This document shows, one piece after another, positions 32,933 to 40,989 of a stretch of 64,000 nucleotides of DNA (the stretch's first letter is position 1; each line of letters starts with the position of its first letter). The stretch is from positions 1-64,000 of the forward strand of contig CAMVDX010000002.1 in assembly GCA_947166355.1 (NCBI GenBank), in the 5' to 3' direction. Position numbers and translations under genes: made by a program. Under the pieces are notes generated by a model. That model saw only the letters and a list, made by a program, of their open reading frames with translations. It was not told the DNA's origin and ran no database searches. The DNA is from an uncultured Treponema sp. (lineage in GTDB: Bacteria; Spirochaetota; Spirochaetia; Treponematales; Treponemataceae).

Positions 32933-33483
32933 ATAAGTTTAAAAAGCAGAAAGCTTACTGTGGCGCTTATAAACTTATCTACAAGATTAGTTATAAGGCC
33001 ACCAAGGTAAATTGCTACGCGAAGATTTCCTGTTGCAATGTAAATTGCCCGAACGGCGTTGTCTATATTGTCAACGCCGGTTGCAGCAGAAAAAACAAAA
33101 TCAGAAATCAGGTTGCCGGTAACGGCATTTGTAAGACCACACCAGAGGCCGGCCCATAAAAAGCTTTGCATCTGGAATGGTTTTTCGGCACGTCTGAAAG
33201 TTAGCCAGGCACATACAGCTGTCAGAACATGACAAAGTGTAAAGGGCAGCATAGAATAATCAAAAAGATAAAGGGTAACATTCGAAAGTACAGCACAGGC
33301 GATTCCCCACCACAAGCCTCCAATCGCAGTTACGCCGATTGTTAAAACAGAATCAAGATAAAGTGGCAGACTTATGTTTCTTGCAATAAAAGAGCCGAGA
33401 CAGTTTGCCGCCACCGCAATAATCAGTAGAATCAAATTAAAAATATTCTTTTTGATTTTATCATTCTTTATTTTTTCGTTCAT
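32896..33483 (-). CDS. ECF-transporter S-component-like membrane protein
   Basis: 195 residues from ATG 33483 (the frame to 33534 lies inside the response-regulator gene). Five or six membrane segments are visible: IFNLILLIIAVAANCLGSFIA, SVLTIGVTAIGGLWWGIACAVLSNVTLYLF, FTLCHVLTAVCAWLTF, FLWAGLWCGLTNAVTGNLISDF and FISATVSFLLFKLIY. Size and pattern fit substrate-binding S components of energy-coupling factor transporters or related sensor-partner proteins. It is translationally linked to the upstream response regulator (about 23-bp overlap), so it may be a membrane partner in signal perception. Confidence 0.65.
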   Translation of the reverse strand: MNEKIKNDKIKKNIFNLILLIIAVAANCLGSFIARNISLPLYLDSVLTIGVTAIGGLWWGIACAVLSNVTLYLFDYSMLPFTLCHVLTAVCAWLTFRRAEKPFQMQSFLWAGLWCGLTNAVTGNLISDFVFSAATGVDNIDNAVRAIYIATGNLRVAIYLGGLITNLVDKFISATVSFLLFKLIYKSSSAKSSAR

Positions 33484-34192
33484 TTTGTTCTTCCCCGCCG
33501 GTAAAAGAAAGTCCCAGTTTTTCGGCATATTCAATCAAATCAAGCCTGTCCGAAATATTAAGCTTCTGGTAAATAATGGAACGCTGGTTAATAACCGTTT
33601 TGATGGACTTGCCAAGAGCCTTTGCAACTTCTTCCGGTTCTTTTTTTTGGGCAAGAAGATAAAAGACCTGCTGTTCACTTTTTGTAAGAGCCTTGTATTT
33701 TGCAAAGAGAATTGCAGAATCATTTTTATCTTTGTTTTCTTTTGAATCAGTTTTTTTCCTGCGACCACTAATCATAGTCTGAAGGATTTTGGAAGCTGCC
33801 GCATTATAAAAGTTTGAGCCAGTGGCAACAAGTTCAATGCCCTTAAGCAGCTCTTCAGTTTTGGAGTTCTTTGTGATGTAACCCTGAATATCAGCCTTGA
33901 GTGCATTTTCAATATGAATCGGGTCTGAATACATAGTGTAAATAATCACGGGAAGTTTTTCTTTGATTTTGCGGAGCTGCTCTATGCTCTTTAGTCCGTC
34001 TTCCCCATCCAGATTCAAATCAACAATGGCAAGAGAAATGTCGGGATTATTTTGTAAAAGAGAAAGGCTTTCTTCTATATTGGAAGCATAGCAGAAGTCA
34101 ATGTTTTCATTTTCTTTGGAAAGCAGAAAACCGATTCCGTCTCTAAGTCCTTCGTGGTCATCAAGAAAGAGGATTTTTAATCTGGATTGCAA
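33461..34192 (-). CDS. NarL/LuxR-type response regulator
   Basis: 243 residues. The receiver domain (about 5-125) has the acidic pair DDH near residue 11, phosphoacceptor Asp58 (LAIVDLNLDGEDG), a Thr in IIYTMYSD and Lys in YITKNS. After a Lys-rich linker comes a LuxR-type helix-turn-helix (KALTKSEQQVFYLLAQKKEPEEVAKALGKSIKTVINQRSIIYQKL). The start overlaps the end of the histidine kinase gene by 32 bp. A cognate pair with that kinase is clear; target genes are unknown. Confidence 0.92.
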   Translation of the reverse strand: MQSRLKILFLDDHEGLRDGIGFLLSKENENIDFCYASNIEESLSLLQNNPDISLAIVDLNLDGEDGLKSIEQLRKIKEKLPVIIYTMYSDPIHIENALKADIQGYITKNSKTEELLKGIELVATGSNFYNAAASKILQTMISGRRKKTDSKENKDKNDSAILFAKYKALTKSEQQVFYLLAQKKEPEEVAKALGKSIKTVINQRSIIYQKLNISDRLDLIEYAEKLGLSFTGGEEQNERKNKE

Positions 34193-35012
34193 TTGTTGTT
34201 CCTCCGTTGTGAATAAAGTCTACGCTGCCGCCAAGTTCTGAAACCCGATCCTGAATGTTGCGAAGTCCCCAGTGTTTTCTTTTATTATCATTTTTTTCAA
34301 GAACTTCTTCAATAGCAAAGCCCTTTCCGTCATCACTGATTGAAAGGTGCAGGGTAGTGGCAACATCTGCAATTTTGATGGTAACATTCTGCGCATCGGC
34401 ATGACGGGCAATGTTACTCAGCGCTTCCTGAATTATATGAAGAATCTCGATTTTGTGTTCGGAAGGCAGTTTTGTTATGATTTCAGATGCGGACAGGAGC
34501 TCTGTATTAATCTCATAATTATTTTCAAAGGCCTGGAGCATTTCGCCAAGAATGTTTTCAAAGCTTTCTTCAAGATTTATATGAAGAGAATCAATCACGT
34601 AGCGGATTTCGTCCAGGGCTCGGTCTGCGTAGAATTCGCTTTTTTCTTTGTCGCCTTTTTGAAGATAGGCTTTAACGGCCGCAAGGTCCTGGGCAACTGT
34701 GTCATGCAGATTTCGACTGAGCCTTTTCTGCTCTTCATTAATTGCCCTTGCTAGTTCCAGTTCATTTTTCTGGGCAAGAATTTTATAAATGATTACCGCA
34801 AGCGCAATTACCAGAAGAATCACAGAAAAATAAAGCAGGTAATCGTAGCCAAGCAAAAGCTCCCTTTGTTTTGCAAGGGTCAGCTCCAGCGAATCAATAT
34901 TCTGCAGGGTACGTTTTTTCAAAACCTCGGTCAGTGTAAAATTCAAAACCGCAATCAGAATGAGGATATATTCAATTTGAAAAATCGAGGTCTTTCGCTG
35001 CGCGTGATTCAT
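34161..35012 (-). CDS. HisKA_3-type sensor histidine kinase
   Basis: 283 residues. Two membrane segments (YILILIAVLNFTLTEVL and LLYFSVILLVIALAVIIYKIL) flank a short periplasmic loop. The dimerisation/phosphoacceptor helix is RLSRNLHDTVAQDLAAVKAYL with the His of LHD. The HATPase domain has IIQEALSNIARHA (N box), DDGKGF (G1) and GLRNIQDRVSELGG (G2). It is a NarX/DegS-like kinase with little extracytoplasmic sensing area, so the signal may come from the ECF-S-like protein two genes downstream. Confidence 0.92.
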   Translation of the reverse strand: MNHAQRKTSIFQIEYILILIAVLNFTLTEVLKKRTLQNIDSLELTLAKQRELLLGYDYLLYFSVILLVIALAVIIYKILAQKNELELARAINEEQKRLSRNLHDTVAQDLAAVKAYLQKGDKEKSEFYADRALDEIRYVIDSLHINLEESFENILGEMLQAFENNYEINTELLSASEIITKLPSEHKIEILHIIQEALSNIARHADAQNVTIKIADVATTLHLSISDDGKGFAIEEVLEKNDNKRKHWGLRNIQDRVSELGGSVDFIHNGGTTIAIQIKNPLS

Positions 35013-35027
35013 GGCGATATTATAGCA

Positions 35028-35498
35028 TTATTTTGAATTATATGCCTGCATTAACTCTTCGTCATAGCTTTTTAGTACAAGATTATAACGATGGGCTAAT
35101 TCAAAATAGCTTGCATCATAAAAAGAAAGCTTGTGCTCTTGCGCGATAGAATAAATTCTCTGCCTTATTTCTGCATCCGGTACTGTATCCGTGTAAATCG
35201 GCAGACATTGTAAATCATACATGATGTCCATTACATCAGTATTTGAAAGCCGAAACTGACCATCTTTTATTGAGCGGGTTTTATACAATAGAACATTTTG
35301 AATCTCATACCAGAAAAGCGGAGGAACATAAATCTGCCCGTTGTTTTGCAAAACGTATTCGATATCTTTTATGCAATCCTTTAATTTATCATCGCAAAAG
35401 CCGTTCAAAAGATATGCCGCCATAAATGATGTGTCAGCAACAAAACAGGGAAAACGTTTTTTATTGTCACTGGTGTTTTCAGTATTTGCGGCCTTCAT
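35028..35498 (-). CDS. PIN-domain toxin (VapC-like)
   Basis: 156 residues with PIN motifs: CFVADTSFMAAYLL (first Asp), PPLFWYEIQNVLL (Glu), and KLSFYDASYFELAHRYNLVLKSYDEEL (last acidic cluster). The pattern fits ribonuclease toxins. It overlaps the antitoxin gene by 20 bp, as usual for VapBC pairs. Asn-rich N-terminal residues precede the fold. The target RNA is unknown. Confidence 0.82.
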   Translation of the reverse strand: MKAANTENTSDNKKRFPCFVADTSFMAAYLLNGFCDDKLKDCIKDIEYVLQNNGQIYVPPLFWYEIQNVLLYKTRSIKDGQFRLSNTDVMDIMYDLQCLPIYTDTVPDAEIRQRIYSIAQEHKLSFYDASYFELAHRYNLVLKSYDEELMQAYNSK

Positions 35499-35778
35499 TT
35501 CGTAAATCCCTCAAATCTGCTGCGGTAAGAGATGCGGCACCTTCATGCTGCATTGCCAGTTTTTCACCACGTGCAATAATTCTTTGATGTGCATTCATTG
35601 CGGCTTCATTTTGAATGGTTGTCTTACCTTGTAAAACTGCAACACGCTTGCCATTTTTTGTGATGTTTATTGTTACTCCATCTTTTACTTTACGGAGAAG
35701 CTCAGCAAAATAAGTCTTTGCATCAAAAGCGCCAACATCATAAGTATTAATTCCCGCCGGATCCATTACCAAAGCCAT
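35479..35778 (-). CDS. Phd/YefM-like antitoxin
   Basis: 99 residues from ATG 35778, chosen because CAGGAGGTGCAT gives a strong Shine-Dalgarno; the frame further upstream contains repeat-derived sequence and no start signal. The middle resembles a Phd/RelB fold (FDAKTYFAELLRKVKDGVTINITKNGKRVAVLQG), followed by a helical tail. A TTGAC box and TATTAT lie upstream on the minus strand (about 35805-35830). Pairs with the PIN toxin downstream. Confidence 0.8.
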   Translation of the reverse strand: MALVMDPAGINTYDVGAFDAKTYFAELLRKVKDGVTINITKNGKRVAVLQGKTTIQNEAAMNAHQRIIARGEKLAMQHEGAASLTAADLRDLRNEGRKY

Positions 35779-35884
35779 ATGCACCTCCTGCATAAAAAGA
35801 TAATATGGAAATAGTGAAAAGTCAACTAGAAAAACAACTAGTTTATAATAAAATGTTTTAGGGCGTTGCAGAAGGGTGGTCTGA

Positions 35885-35991
35885 CGAAGCAATCCAAAAA
35901 TTACATCACAAACTCTCAAAAAACTCGGGAAAAAATCCCGACCTAACACGGGATTTCTACTCATGACGAATTGAGTTTTGGGACATATAAT
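35885..35991 (+). promoter_or_regulatory. Shared promoter module A (before 36016)
   Basis: AATTACATCACAAACTCTC, then TCGGGA-AAAAA-TCCCGA (35925-35941), then CGGGATT (35949-35955) that pairs with AATCCCG (35934-35940). Promoter boxes follow: ATGACG (35963-35968), 17-bp spacer, TATAAT (35986-35991). The same order and spacing recur at 40855-40963 and 49112-49176. Confidence 0.75.
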
Positions 35992-36015
35992 ATTTATACG
36001 AGAAAAGGAATTAAT

Positions 36016-36558
36016 ATGAAGTGTCCAAATTGTGATAATGAATTATCGTATATTTCAAATTATTGTCCGGATTGCGGGATAAAGCTTGAGTTGCCCGCTG
36101 CAAGCAGTGTGGAAGTTTACGAGGATAAATTTTTAGAAAGCCTGCCTCAAGAAGAACTTTTGGCTCTTGAAAAGAAAACTCATAATCCGCGTGTGCAGTT
36201 TTTTCTAGGACATCTGTGTGAAACAATTTCCAGTCCTCTGTATAATCCGAAGGCAGCTCTGGACTGGTATCAGATGGCAGCAATTCAAGGGTACGCAGAT
36301 GCTCAAACAAAAGTTGGAAAGCTATATATTGATGGGGCATTGCCTCGCCGTGATTATCAGAAAGCGCTTACCTGGCTTTTGAAACCGGCAGAAAATGGTG
36401 ATGCAGAAGCTCAGGCAAATATCGGATATATATACAGCAGGGGCATTGGAGTTCCAAAAGATTATCAGAAGGCTGTTGAATGGTTCCAAAAGGCAGCAGA
36501 CCAGGTGCATGAAATAGCAAAGGAACAGCTGGAATATTACAAGAAGAAAATAAAATAA
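36016..36558 (+). CDS. Zinc-ribbon plus Sel1-repeat protein
   Basis: 180 residues from ATG 36016 (AAAAGGA seven bases upstream). The N-terminus is a four-Cys zinc ribbon (MKCPNCDNELSYISNYCPDCG). Three Sel1-type repeats follow (ALDWYQMAAIQGYADAQTKVGKLY, ALTWLLKPAENGDAEAQANIGYIY, AVEWFQKAADQ). Such proteins are usually adaptor-like. It is the first gene behind promoter module A. The segment LPQEELLALEKKTHNPRVQFFLGHLCE also occurs in the 40990 protein (LKELLDLEQRTHNAKIQNYIG), so the two are relatives. Confidence 0.8.
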   Translation: MKCPNCDNELSYISNYCPDCGIKLELPAASSVEVYEDKFLESLPQEELLALEKKTHNPRVQFFLGHLCETISSPLYNPKAALDWYQMAAIQGYADAQTKVGKLYIDGALPRRDYQKALTWLLKPAENGDAEAQANIGYIYSRGIGVPKDYQKAVEWFQKAADQVHEIAKEQLEYYKKKIK

Positions 36559-36596
36559 GTGATAATGATTAATTATCTGAACTTTTGAAGGTTCTT

Positions 36597-37751
36597 ATGG
36601 AAAAAACAATGAACGATATTGGTTCGTGTGCAGCAGCTGCACTTATTAAATGGCATAAAGAACAGCAGGGGCCAAATTGGGAGCAAAATACACAGAATGT
36701 CGCAAAGGAAGCCGAAGTAATTATAGAAAACTGGCACAATGCTCTACAGCCGTTTTATGATCAGATCGGAAGCCTGACAAATGAAAAGAACGCCATTTTA
36801 GCTAAATACAATGAACAGTTGAAATTAAAGAAAGACGCTGAACAGGAAGCAGAATCTTATTTTGAAAAATACGAAATTCATCGGGATGGACAGACAATTA
36901 CCAAAAAAAGAGTTCCCGCAGGATATGCGGTAGTTTATGCAGATGCAATAGAAAGGGCGAGAGTAGCAGCAGAGAAGGCTTCTGCATATTGTGCGGAAAA
37001 CAACAGATTTGAATCCCAAATAAATCAAATAGAAAATAAAATAAGGGCTAAGTGTTGGGAAATTGAAAGTTTTGTTCTTGAAGTTTATGGATTAAAATCC
37101 ATGAATAATAACGATTATTTTCTTTCTTATATCTGTAATCGTATAACACTTGGAGCCATTGATTTTAGTGAAAAAACAAAAGCTCTGTTCCAGTCAAGAA
37201 AATTTTATGTAGATAATGAATATCGGCCACATTTTGATAAATTTGAAAACACAATAAATACTGAAAAACATAAATACGAAAAAGCAGAATTTATAAAGGA
37301 AAAAGATAAGCTTGAATACACTGCTGAAAGAAATATAATTGTAGACAAACTTAAGGCATCTTTGAAAATTCAATTGCTTTCAACAGGTATATACGAGGCT
37401 ACTCTAAGTTATATAAGTACATCAAAATTCGTTTTTCCAGGAAGAAAAGCTGCACAGGCAGTAAAAGATGTTACGGCTGCTAAAGGAATGTTTGATGTAG
37501 CTTCAAAAAGAAATACCGTTACTATTAGTGTAAATAAAGATTTTATAAATTCTGAAATCGATACCCAGATTAACAGAGTTGCAATAAACTCAGAAAAACG
37601 TTTCAATGAACTAACCAATATGCTGCAAATAGTAAGCAAACATGGCGGAAGAATGTGTTTAGCTCTTTGGAAAAAACTGATTATTCTTGCCGTTTGTCTG
37701 TTACTTGTTTTGGGTCTTATAATATTCATAAAAGTAAAGGGATTAATATGA
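36597..37751 (+). CDS. Coiled-coil protein with C-terminal membrane anchor
   Basis: About 384 residues from ATG 36597 (GAAGG upstream; a TTG at 36585 and Met at 36609 are alternatives). Long charged helices with heptad character fill about residues 40-170 and 220-260. Near the C-terminus is one membrane segment, LIILAVCLLLVLGLIIFI. The last bases overlap the next ATG (ATGA at 37748). I do not recognise a family. As a tail-anchored cytoplasmic protein it might place the neighbouring zinc-ribbon/beta-helix protein at the membrane. Confidence 0.7.
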   Translation: MEKTMNDIGSCAAAALIKWHKEQQGPNWEQNTQNVAKEAEVIIENWHNALQPFYDQIGSLTNEKNAILAKYNEQLKLKKDAEQEAESYFEKYEIHRDGQTITKKRVPAGYAVVYADAIERARVAAEKASAYCAENNRFESQINQIENKIRAKCWEIESFVLEVYGLKSMNNNDYFLSYICNRITLGAIDFSEKTKALFQSRKFYVDNEYRPHFDKFENTINTEKHKYEKAEFIKEKDKLEYTAERNIIVDKLKASLKIQLLSTGIYEATLSYISTSKFVFPGRKAAQAVKDVTAAKGMFDVASKRNTVTISVNKDFINSEIDTQINRVAINSEKRFNELTNMLQIVSKHGGRMCLALWKKLIILAVCLLLVLGLIIFIKVKGLI

Positions 37752-39739
37752 ACTGTCCGAGTTGTGGTGTTAAATTAGCAAGTATTTCAAAGTTCTGCCC
37801 GGAATGTGGCGCAAAACTTACTTCACAAGAAGAAAAGAAAAATATAAGTGAATCACAAACAATAGAAGCTTTACTTGCAAATATTGTTCAAAACTACGGC
37901 GGCCCGGAACTCTACAAGGAAGAAAATGCCCGAAAGTTAGCCGGTCTTCTAAAAGATTTTTCCGGATTTAAATTTCAGGACGAAGTTAAACTGCTTAGCC
38001 GCGTTGTGCCGGAAGGTTTTCAGGAAGTCTTATATAACGCCAATAACAGTTCTCCAGAAGAAAAACAGGGAGCGCTTGCAGCCTGCAAAATGAAGCTTAT
38101 TGATAACCTTTATTTTTCAGAAGCAAAGGCGGTCGAAGCTACAAACATACTCGCTGCAGGACTTTGCTGGAATGCTTCACAGAAAAAGAATACTTCAAAT
38201 GATAAGGGCTCTTCAGATATAAAAACTTCTTCCCAAAATGAGTGCAAACAAAAATCCGGGATTGTTCAAAAAGAACTCCTGTCTAAAGGTATTATCCTGA
38301 ATAACGATTCTTCCCGCATTTTCCAGACTCTGGGTGAAGCCGTTAAGATTGCAGAAAACGGCAGCGAAATAAAGCTCGGTCCTGGTATTTATATTGAACC
38401 TGAAAATTCCCCATTAACAGAAATTACAAAGAAAATCACAATTACAGGCTGTACAGAAAATATCGCCAATAAAGATTTTTCAGAACTTCCTATAGTTGTT
38501 TTGAATAAGGAAAACTCGTGCAAGATAACATCAGATGCTGTTATTGAAGGAGTCGTTTTTGCAAGCGATGAAAGTATTCATTTTAAAACGCTCAATGATT
38601 ATCTTTCCAAAGCTCCGGAATCCTTTGATTCCAAGAGAGCAATTCCATACGAAAGGCATGATACGAAACTTTTAGCTATAGATAAAGATGATTTTTACAG
38701 CCTGTTGCTTGTAGAGGGAAATGCAGAATTAAAGAATATAGCTGTTTTAGCAAGTGAAAAATATGGGGTAACCTTTATCTCTGAAAAAGGATGCATAACA
38801 GATTCTGTTGTAGCATTAAGTTCATGTGTTAATATTCTTTGTTCTAAAAATACAAAAGCAGTAATAAAACGATCTCTTTGTGCTTTTTCTTTAAGTACGG
38901 GGATTTTTTTAGAAGGAAATTCCGAGCAAGAAATCTCAGAATGTAGTATTCATGATAATAAGAGAGGTGGAATTGCAGTGTACAATTCCTCTAAACCAAA
39001 AATATCTCACTGCAAAATCTATAACAATAGTTCATACGGAGTAAATACCTTTGATACTTCAGAATCAGAGATAACTTCATGCGAAATTTATGGTAATACA
39101 GAATACGGAATTTATACAAGTGAATATACTAAAGATAAGATTTCTGATTGTAAAATCTATGACACTAAAGAAGATAAATACGAACAACATTTTTCTGTTG
39201 GTGTCGAATTCAATAGTTATTCCGAACTAAAATCCTGTGAAATATATGGAAATGGATATGGAGTAAGTGTAATGATTACAAATCCCGATTCTAAAACTTT
39301 AATTTCACAGTGTATTATTCATGACAATAAAATTTTTGGTATTCTAACGGGTTTCAGTAATCCGGTAATTTCTGACTGTATAATCTATAAAAATGAAAAA
39401 GGTATACAAGCTGGATTTGGAGCGAATCCGAAAATTTCTTCATGTAATATATATGAAAACAGAGAAACTGGTATAGAGATAATTGCTCAAGGAACTTATA
39501 GTGATTGTGATGTTCATGATAATAACGGGTGTGGAATAAAAATAAGCAATGTATCCAATACCGCAGACAAACCAAAAATCTCAAATTGCAAAATTCATGA
39601 TAATAAAGAAAATGGAATTCATATTGAATGTTCAAACGCAATAATTTCAGATTGCAAAATCTATGGAAATAAATTGCGTGGTATATATGATTGGAATGCG
39701 AAGCCAAAAATTATTTCTTGCGAAATTGATAACCCATAA
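37748..39739 (+). CDS. Zinc-ribbon, helical-domain, right-handed beta-helix protein
   Basis: 663 residues from ATG 37748. Domains: four-Cys zinc ribbon (MNCPSCGVKLASISKFCPECG, 1-21); a helical domain (about 38-135) with NYGGPELYKEENARKLAGLLKD and KLLSRVVPEGFQEVLY; a variable linker; then a pectate-lyase-like right-handed beta-helix (about 190-660) with repeated 'SxCxIYxNxxxGI' coils typical of NosD/CASH repeats. There is no signal peptide, so it is cytoplasmic. It is a paralog of 47426-49102, which lacks the zinc ribbon, and shares the first two domains with the Sel1 protein at 40990. Such beta-helices can be scaffolds or sugar-binding; catalytic residues are not evident. Confidence 0.8.
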   Translation: MNCPSCGVKLASISKFCPECGAKLTSQEEKKNISESQTIEALLANIVQNYGGPELYKEENARKLAGLLKDFSGFKFQDEVKLLSRVVPEGFQEVLYNANNSSPEEKQGALAACKMKLIDNLYFSEAKAVEATNILAAGLCWNASQKKNTSNDKGSSDIKTSSQNECKQKSGIVQKELLSKGIILNNDSSRIFQTLGEAVKIAENGSEIKLGPGIYIEPENSPLTEITKKITITGCTENIANKDFSELPIVVLNKENSCKITSDAVIEGVVFASDESIHFKTLNDYLSKAPESFDSKRAIPYERHDTKLLAIDKDDFYSLLLVEGNAELKNIAVLASEKYGVTFISEKGCITDSVVALSSCVNILCSKNTKAVIKRSLCAFSLSTGIFLEGNSEQEISECSIHDNKRGGIAVYNSSKPKISHCKIYNNSSYGVNTFDTSESEITSCEIYGNTEYGIYTSEYTKDKISDCKIYDTKEDKYEQHFSVGVEFNSYSELKSCEIYGNGYGVSVMITNPDSKTLISQCIIHDNKIFGILTGFSNPVISDCIIYKNEKGIQAGFGANPKISSCNIYENRETGIEIIAQGTYSDCDVHDNNGCGIKISNVSNTADKPKISNCKIHDNKENGIHIECSNAIISDCKIYGNKLRGIYDWNAKPKIISCEIDNP

Positions 39740-39839
39740 GATTATGTAGACGATAAAAAATAATAAAATTTCAAAAATTTTTTCAAATTTTTGTCAAAAA
39801 AGTGTTAATCGCGTCTATATTATATATGATGATTTATAT

Positions 39840-39875
39840 GGCTGAATGCTTAAAAGCGTTCAGCCATTTTTTTTT
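39840..39875 (+). terminator. Rho-independent terminator before the Rpn-type gene
   Basis: GGCTGAATGC (39840-39849) pairs with GCGTTCAGCC (39856-39865), one T-G wobble, followed by a run of T. It ends the transcript from 37748, or lies in the leader of the nuclease gene. Confidence 0.8.
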
Positions 39876-39894
39876 GCTTTGCAGGGGGTATAAT

Positions 39895-40761
39895 ATGGCT
39901 TTCAGAAACAGAAAGTATAAGGATTCGGTTTTTACAGATTTGTTTGGTTCTGACAGGGACGGAAAAAAGAATTTTCTGGAATTGTACAACGGGCTTTCGG
40001 GCTCTGACTTTAAGCTGGATGAAGTTCATCTGGAGAGGAAGGTAATTGAGCAATCGCTTTATAAAACCTTCAATAATGATGTCAGCTGGGAAATAAATGG
40101 AAAGTTGATTGTACTTGTTGAGCACCAGTCAACGATTAACGAAAACATGCCTTTCCGCTGCCTTGAGTATGTAACTCGCATTTATGAAGGAATTGTTCCC
40201 GTAAAAGAGCGTTATGCAGAAAAGGTTTATAAACTGCCTAATCCGGATTTTTATGTGGTTTATGTTGGTAAAAAAGAAATGTCGCTGGAGCAGGAACTTC
40301 GGTTGTCAGATGCGTTTTATGAAAAAGACAGCAGTAAGCTTGAGCTGGTTGTAAAAGTTAAGAACTGCTCAGACTCCAAAATGTTGCCGATTGTTACGAA
40401 CTGTGCTATTCTAAAAGAGTATTGCCAGTTTATAGAAATTGTTGAGCGATTTTACAATAAACGTTTTCCAAAACGTTCGTTCAAAAAGGCAATAGAAATA
40501 GCGATGGAACAGGGGATTCTGACAGAATATCTGGACCGAAAATCGCGGGAGGTAATAAACATGTTGTGTGCAAAGTACGATTACAAGATGGACATTGCCG
40601 TAAAGAAAGAAGAAGCGTACCAGGATGGCCTGCAGGAAAAGGCTGAAGAAATTGCTAAAAATGCGATAGCACAGGGGCTCACTCCTGAATTGGTACAAAA
40701 AATAACAGGCCTTTCTTTTGAGCAGGTAGCAGAACTACAAAAGCAGTATTTGAATAAATAA
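39895..40761 (+). CDS. Rpn-family (PD-(D/E)XK) recombination-promoting nuclease/putative transposase
   Basis: 288 residues from ATG 39895; upstream Met codons lie in the terminator region. The start MAFRNRKYKDSVFTDLFG is typical of Rpn proteins. The nuclease core shows LIVLVEHQSTINENMPFRCLEYVTRIYE (E-x-Q active-site segment) and NPDFYVVYVGKKEM. Family members (RpnA-type) are DNA endonucleases that often vary in copy number and sit between unrelated genes. Here it separates the two parts of the TerY-P-like cluster. The C-terminus ends with a helix-turn-helix-like stretch (GLTPELVQKITGLSFEQVAELQ). Confidence 0.88.
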   Translation: MAFRNRKYKDSVFTDLFGSDRDGKKNFLELYNGLSGSDFKLDEVHLERKVIEQSLYKTFNNDVSWEINGKLIVLVEHQSTINENMPFRCLEYVTRIYEGIVPVKERYAEKVYKLPNPDFYVVYVGKKEMSLEQELRLSDAFYEKDSSKLELVVKVKNCSDSKMLPIVTNCAILKEYCQFIEIVERFYNKRFPKRSFKKAIEIAMEQGILTEYLDRKSREVINMLCAKYDYKMDIAVKKEEAYQDGLQEKAEEIAKNAIAQGLTPELVQKITGLSFEQVAELQKQYLNK

Positions 40762-40796
40762 ACACAGAAATTAAATATAACTAATAAAGCTTTTCC

Positions 40797-40835
40797 AACA
40801 CGGTGGGCACTCCATTGCTCTCCGTGTTTTTTTTT
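40797..40835 (+). terminator. Rho-independent terminator after the Rpn-type gene
   Basis: AACACGG (40797-40803) pairs with CCGTGTT (40822-40828), with an 18-base loop and a T-run to about 40835. Confidence 0.65.
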
Positions 40836-40854
40836 GTCGCGTGGAGCGGAACGC

Positions 40855-40963
40855 CGAAGTAATCTAAAAATTACATCACAAACTCTCAAAAAAAACTCGG
40901 GAAAAATTCCCGACCTAACACGGGATTTCTACTCATGACGGATTGAATTTTGAGGGGTATAAT
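40855..40963 (+). promoter_or_regulatory. Shared promoter module B (before 40990)
   Basis: Nearly identical to module A over about 110 bp, including AATTACATCACAAACTCTC, the TCGGGA/TCCCGA palindrome, CACGGGATTTCTACTC, ATGACG (40935-40940), a 17-bp spacer and TATAAT (40958-40963). An AAAAAAGGAATC ribosome-binding site follows. Confidence 0.75.
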
Positions 40964-40989
40964 ATTAAGGCGAGAAAAAAGGAATCAAA

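Noticed and set aside
39802..39894. Upstream start for the Rpn-type nuclease
   Set aside because: The extension would be translated through a terminator hairpin, and the family normally starts at the MAFRNRKYKDS segment.
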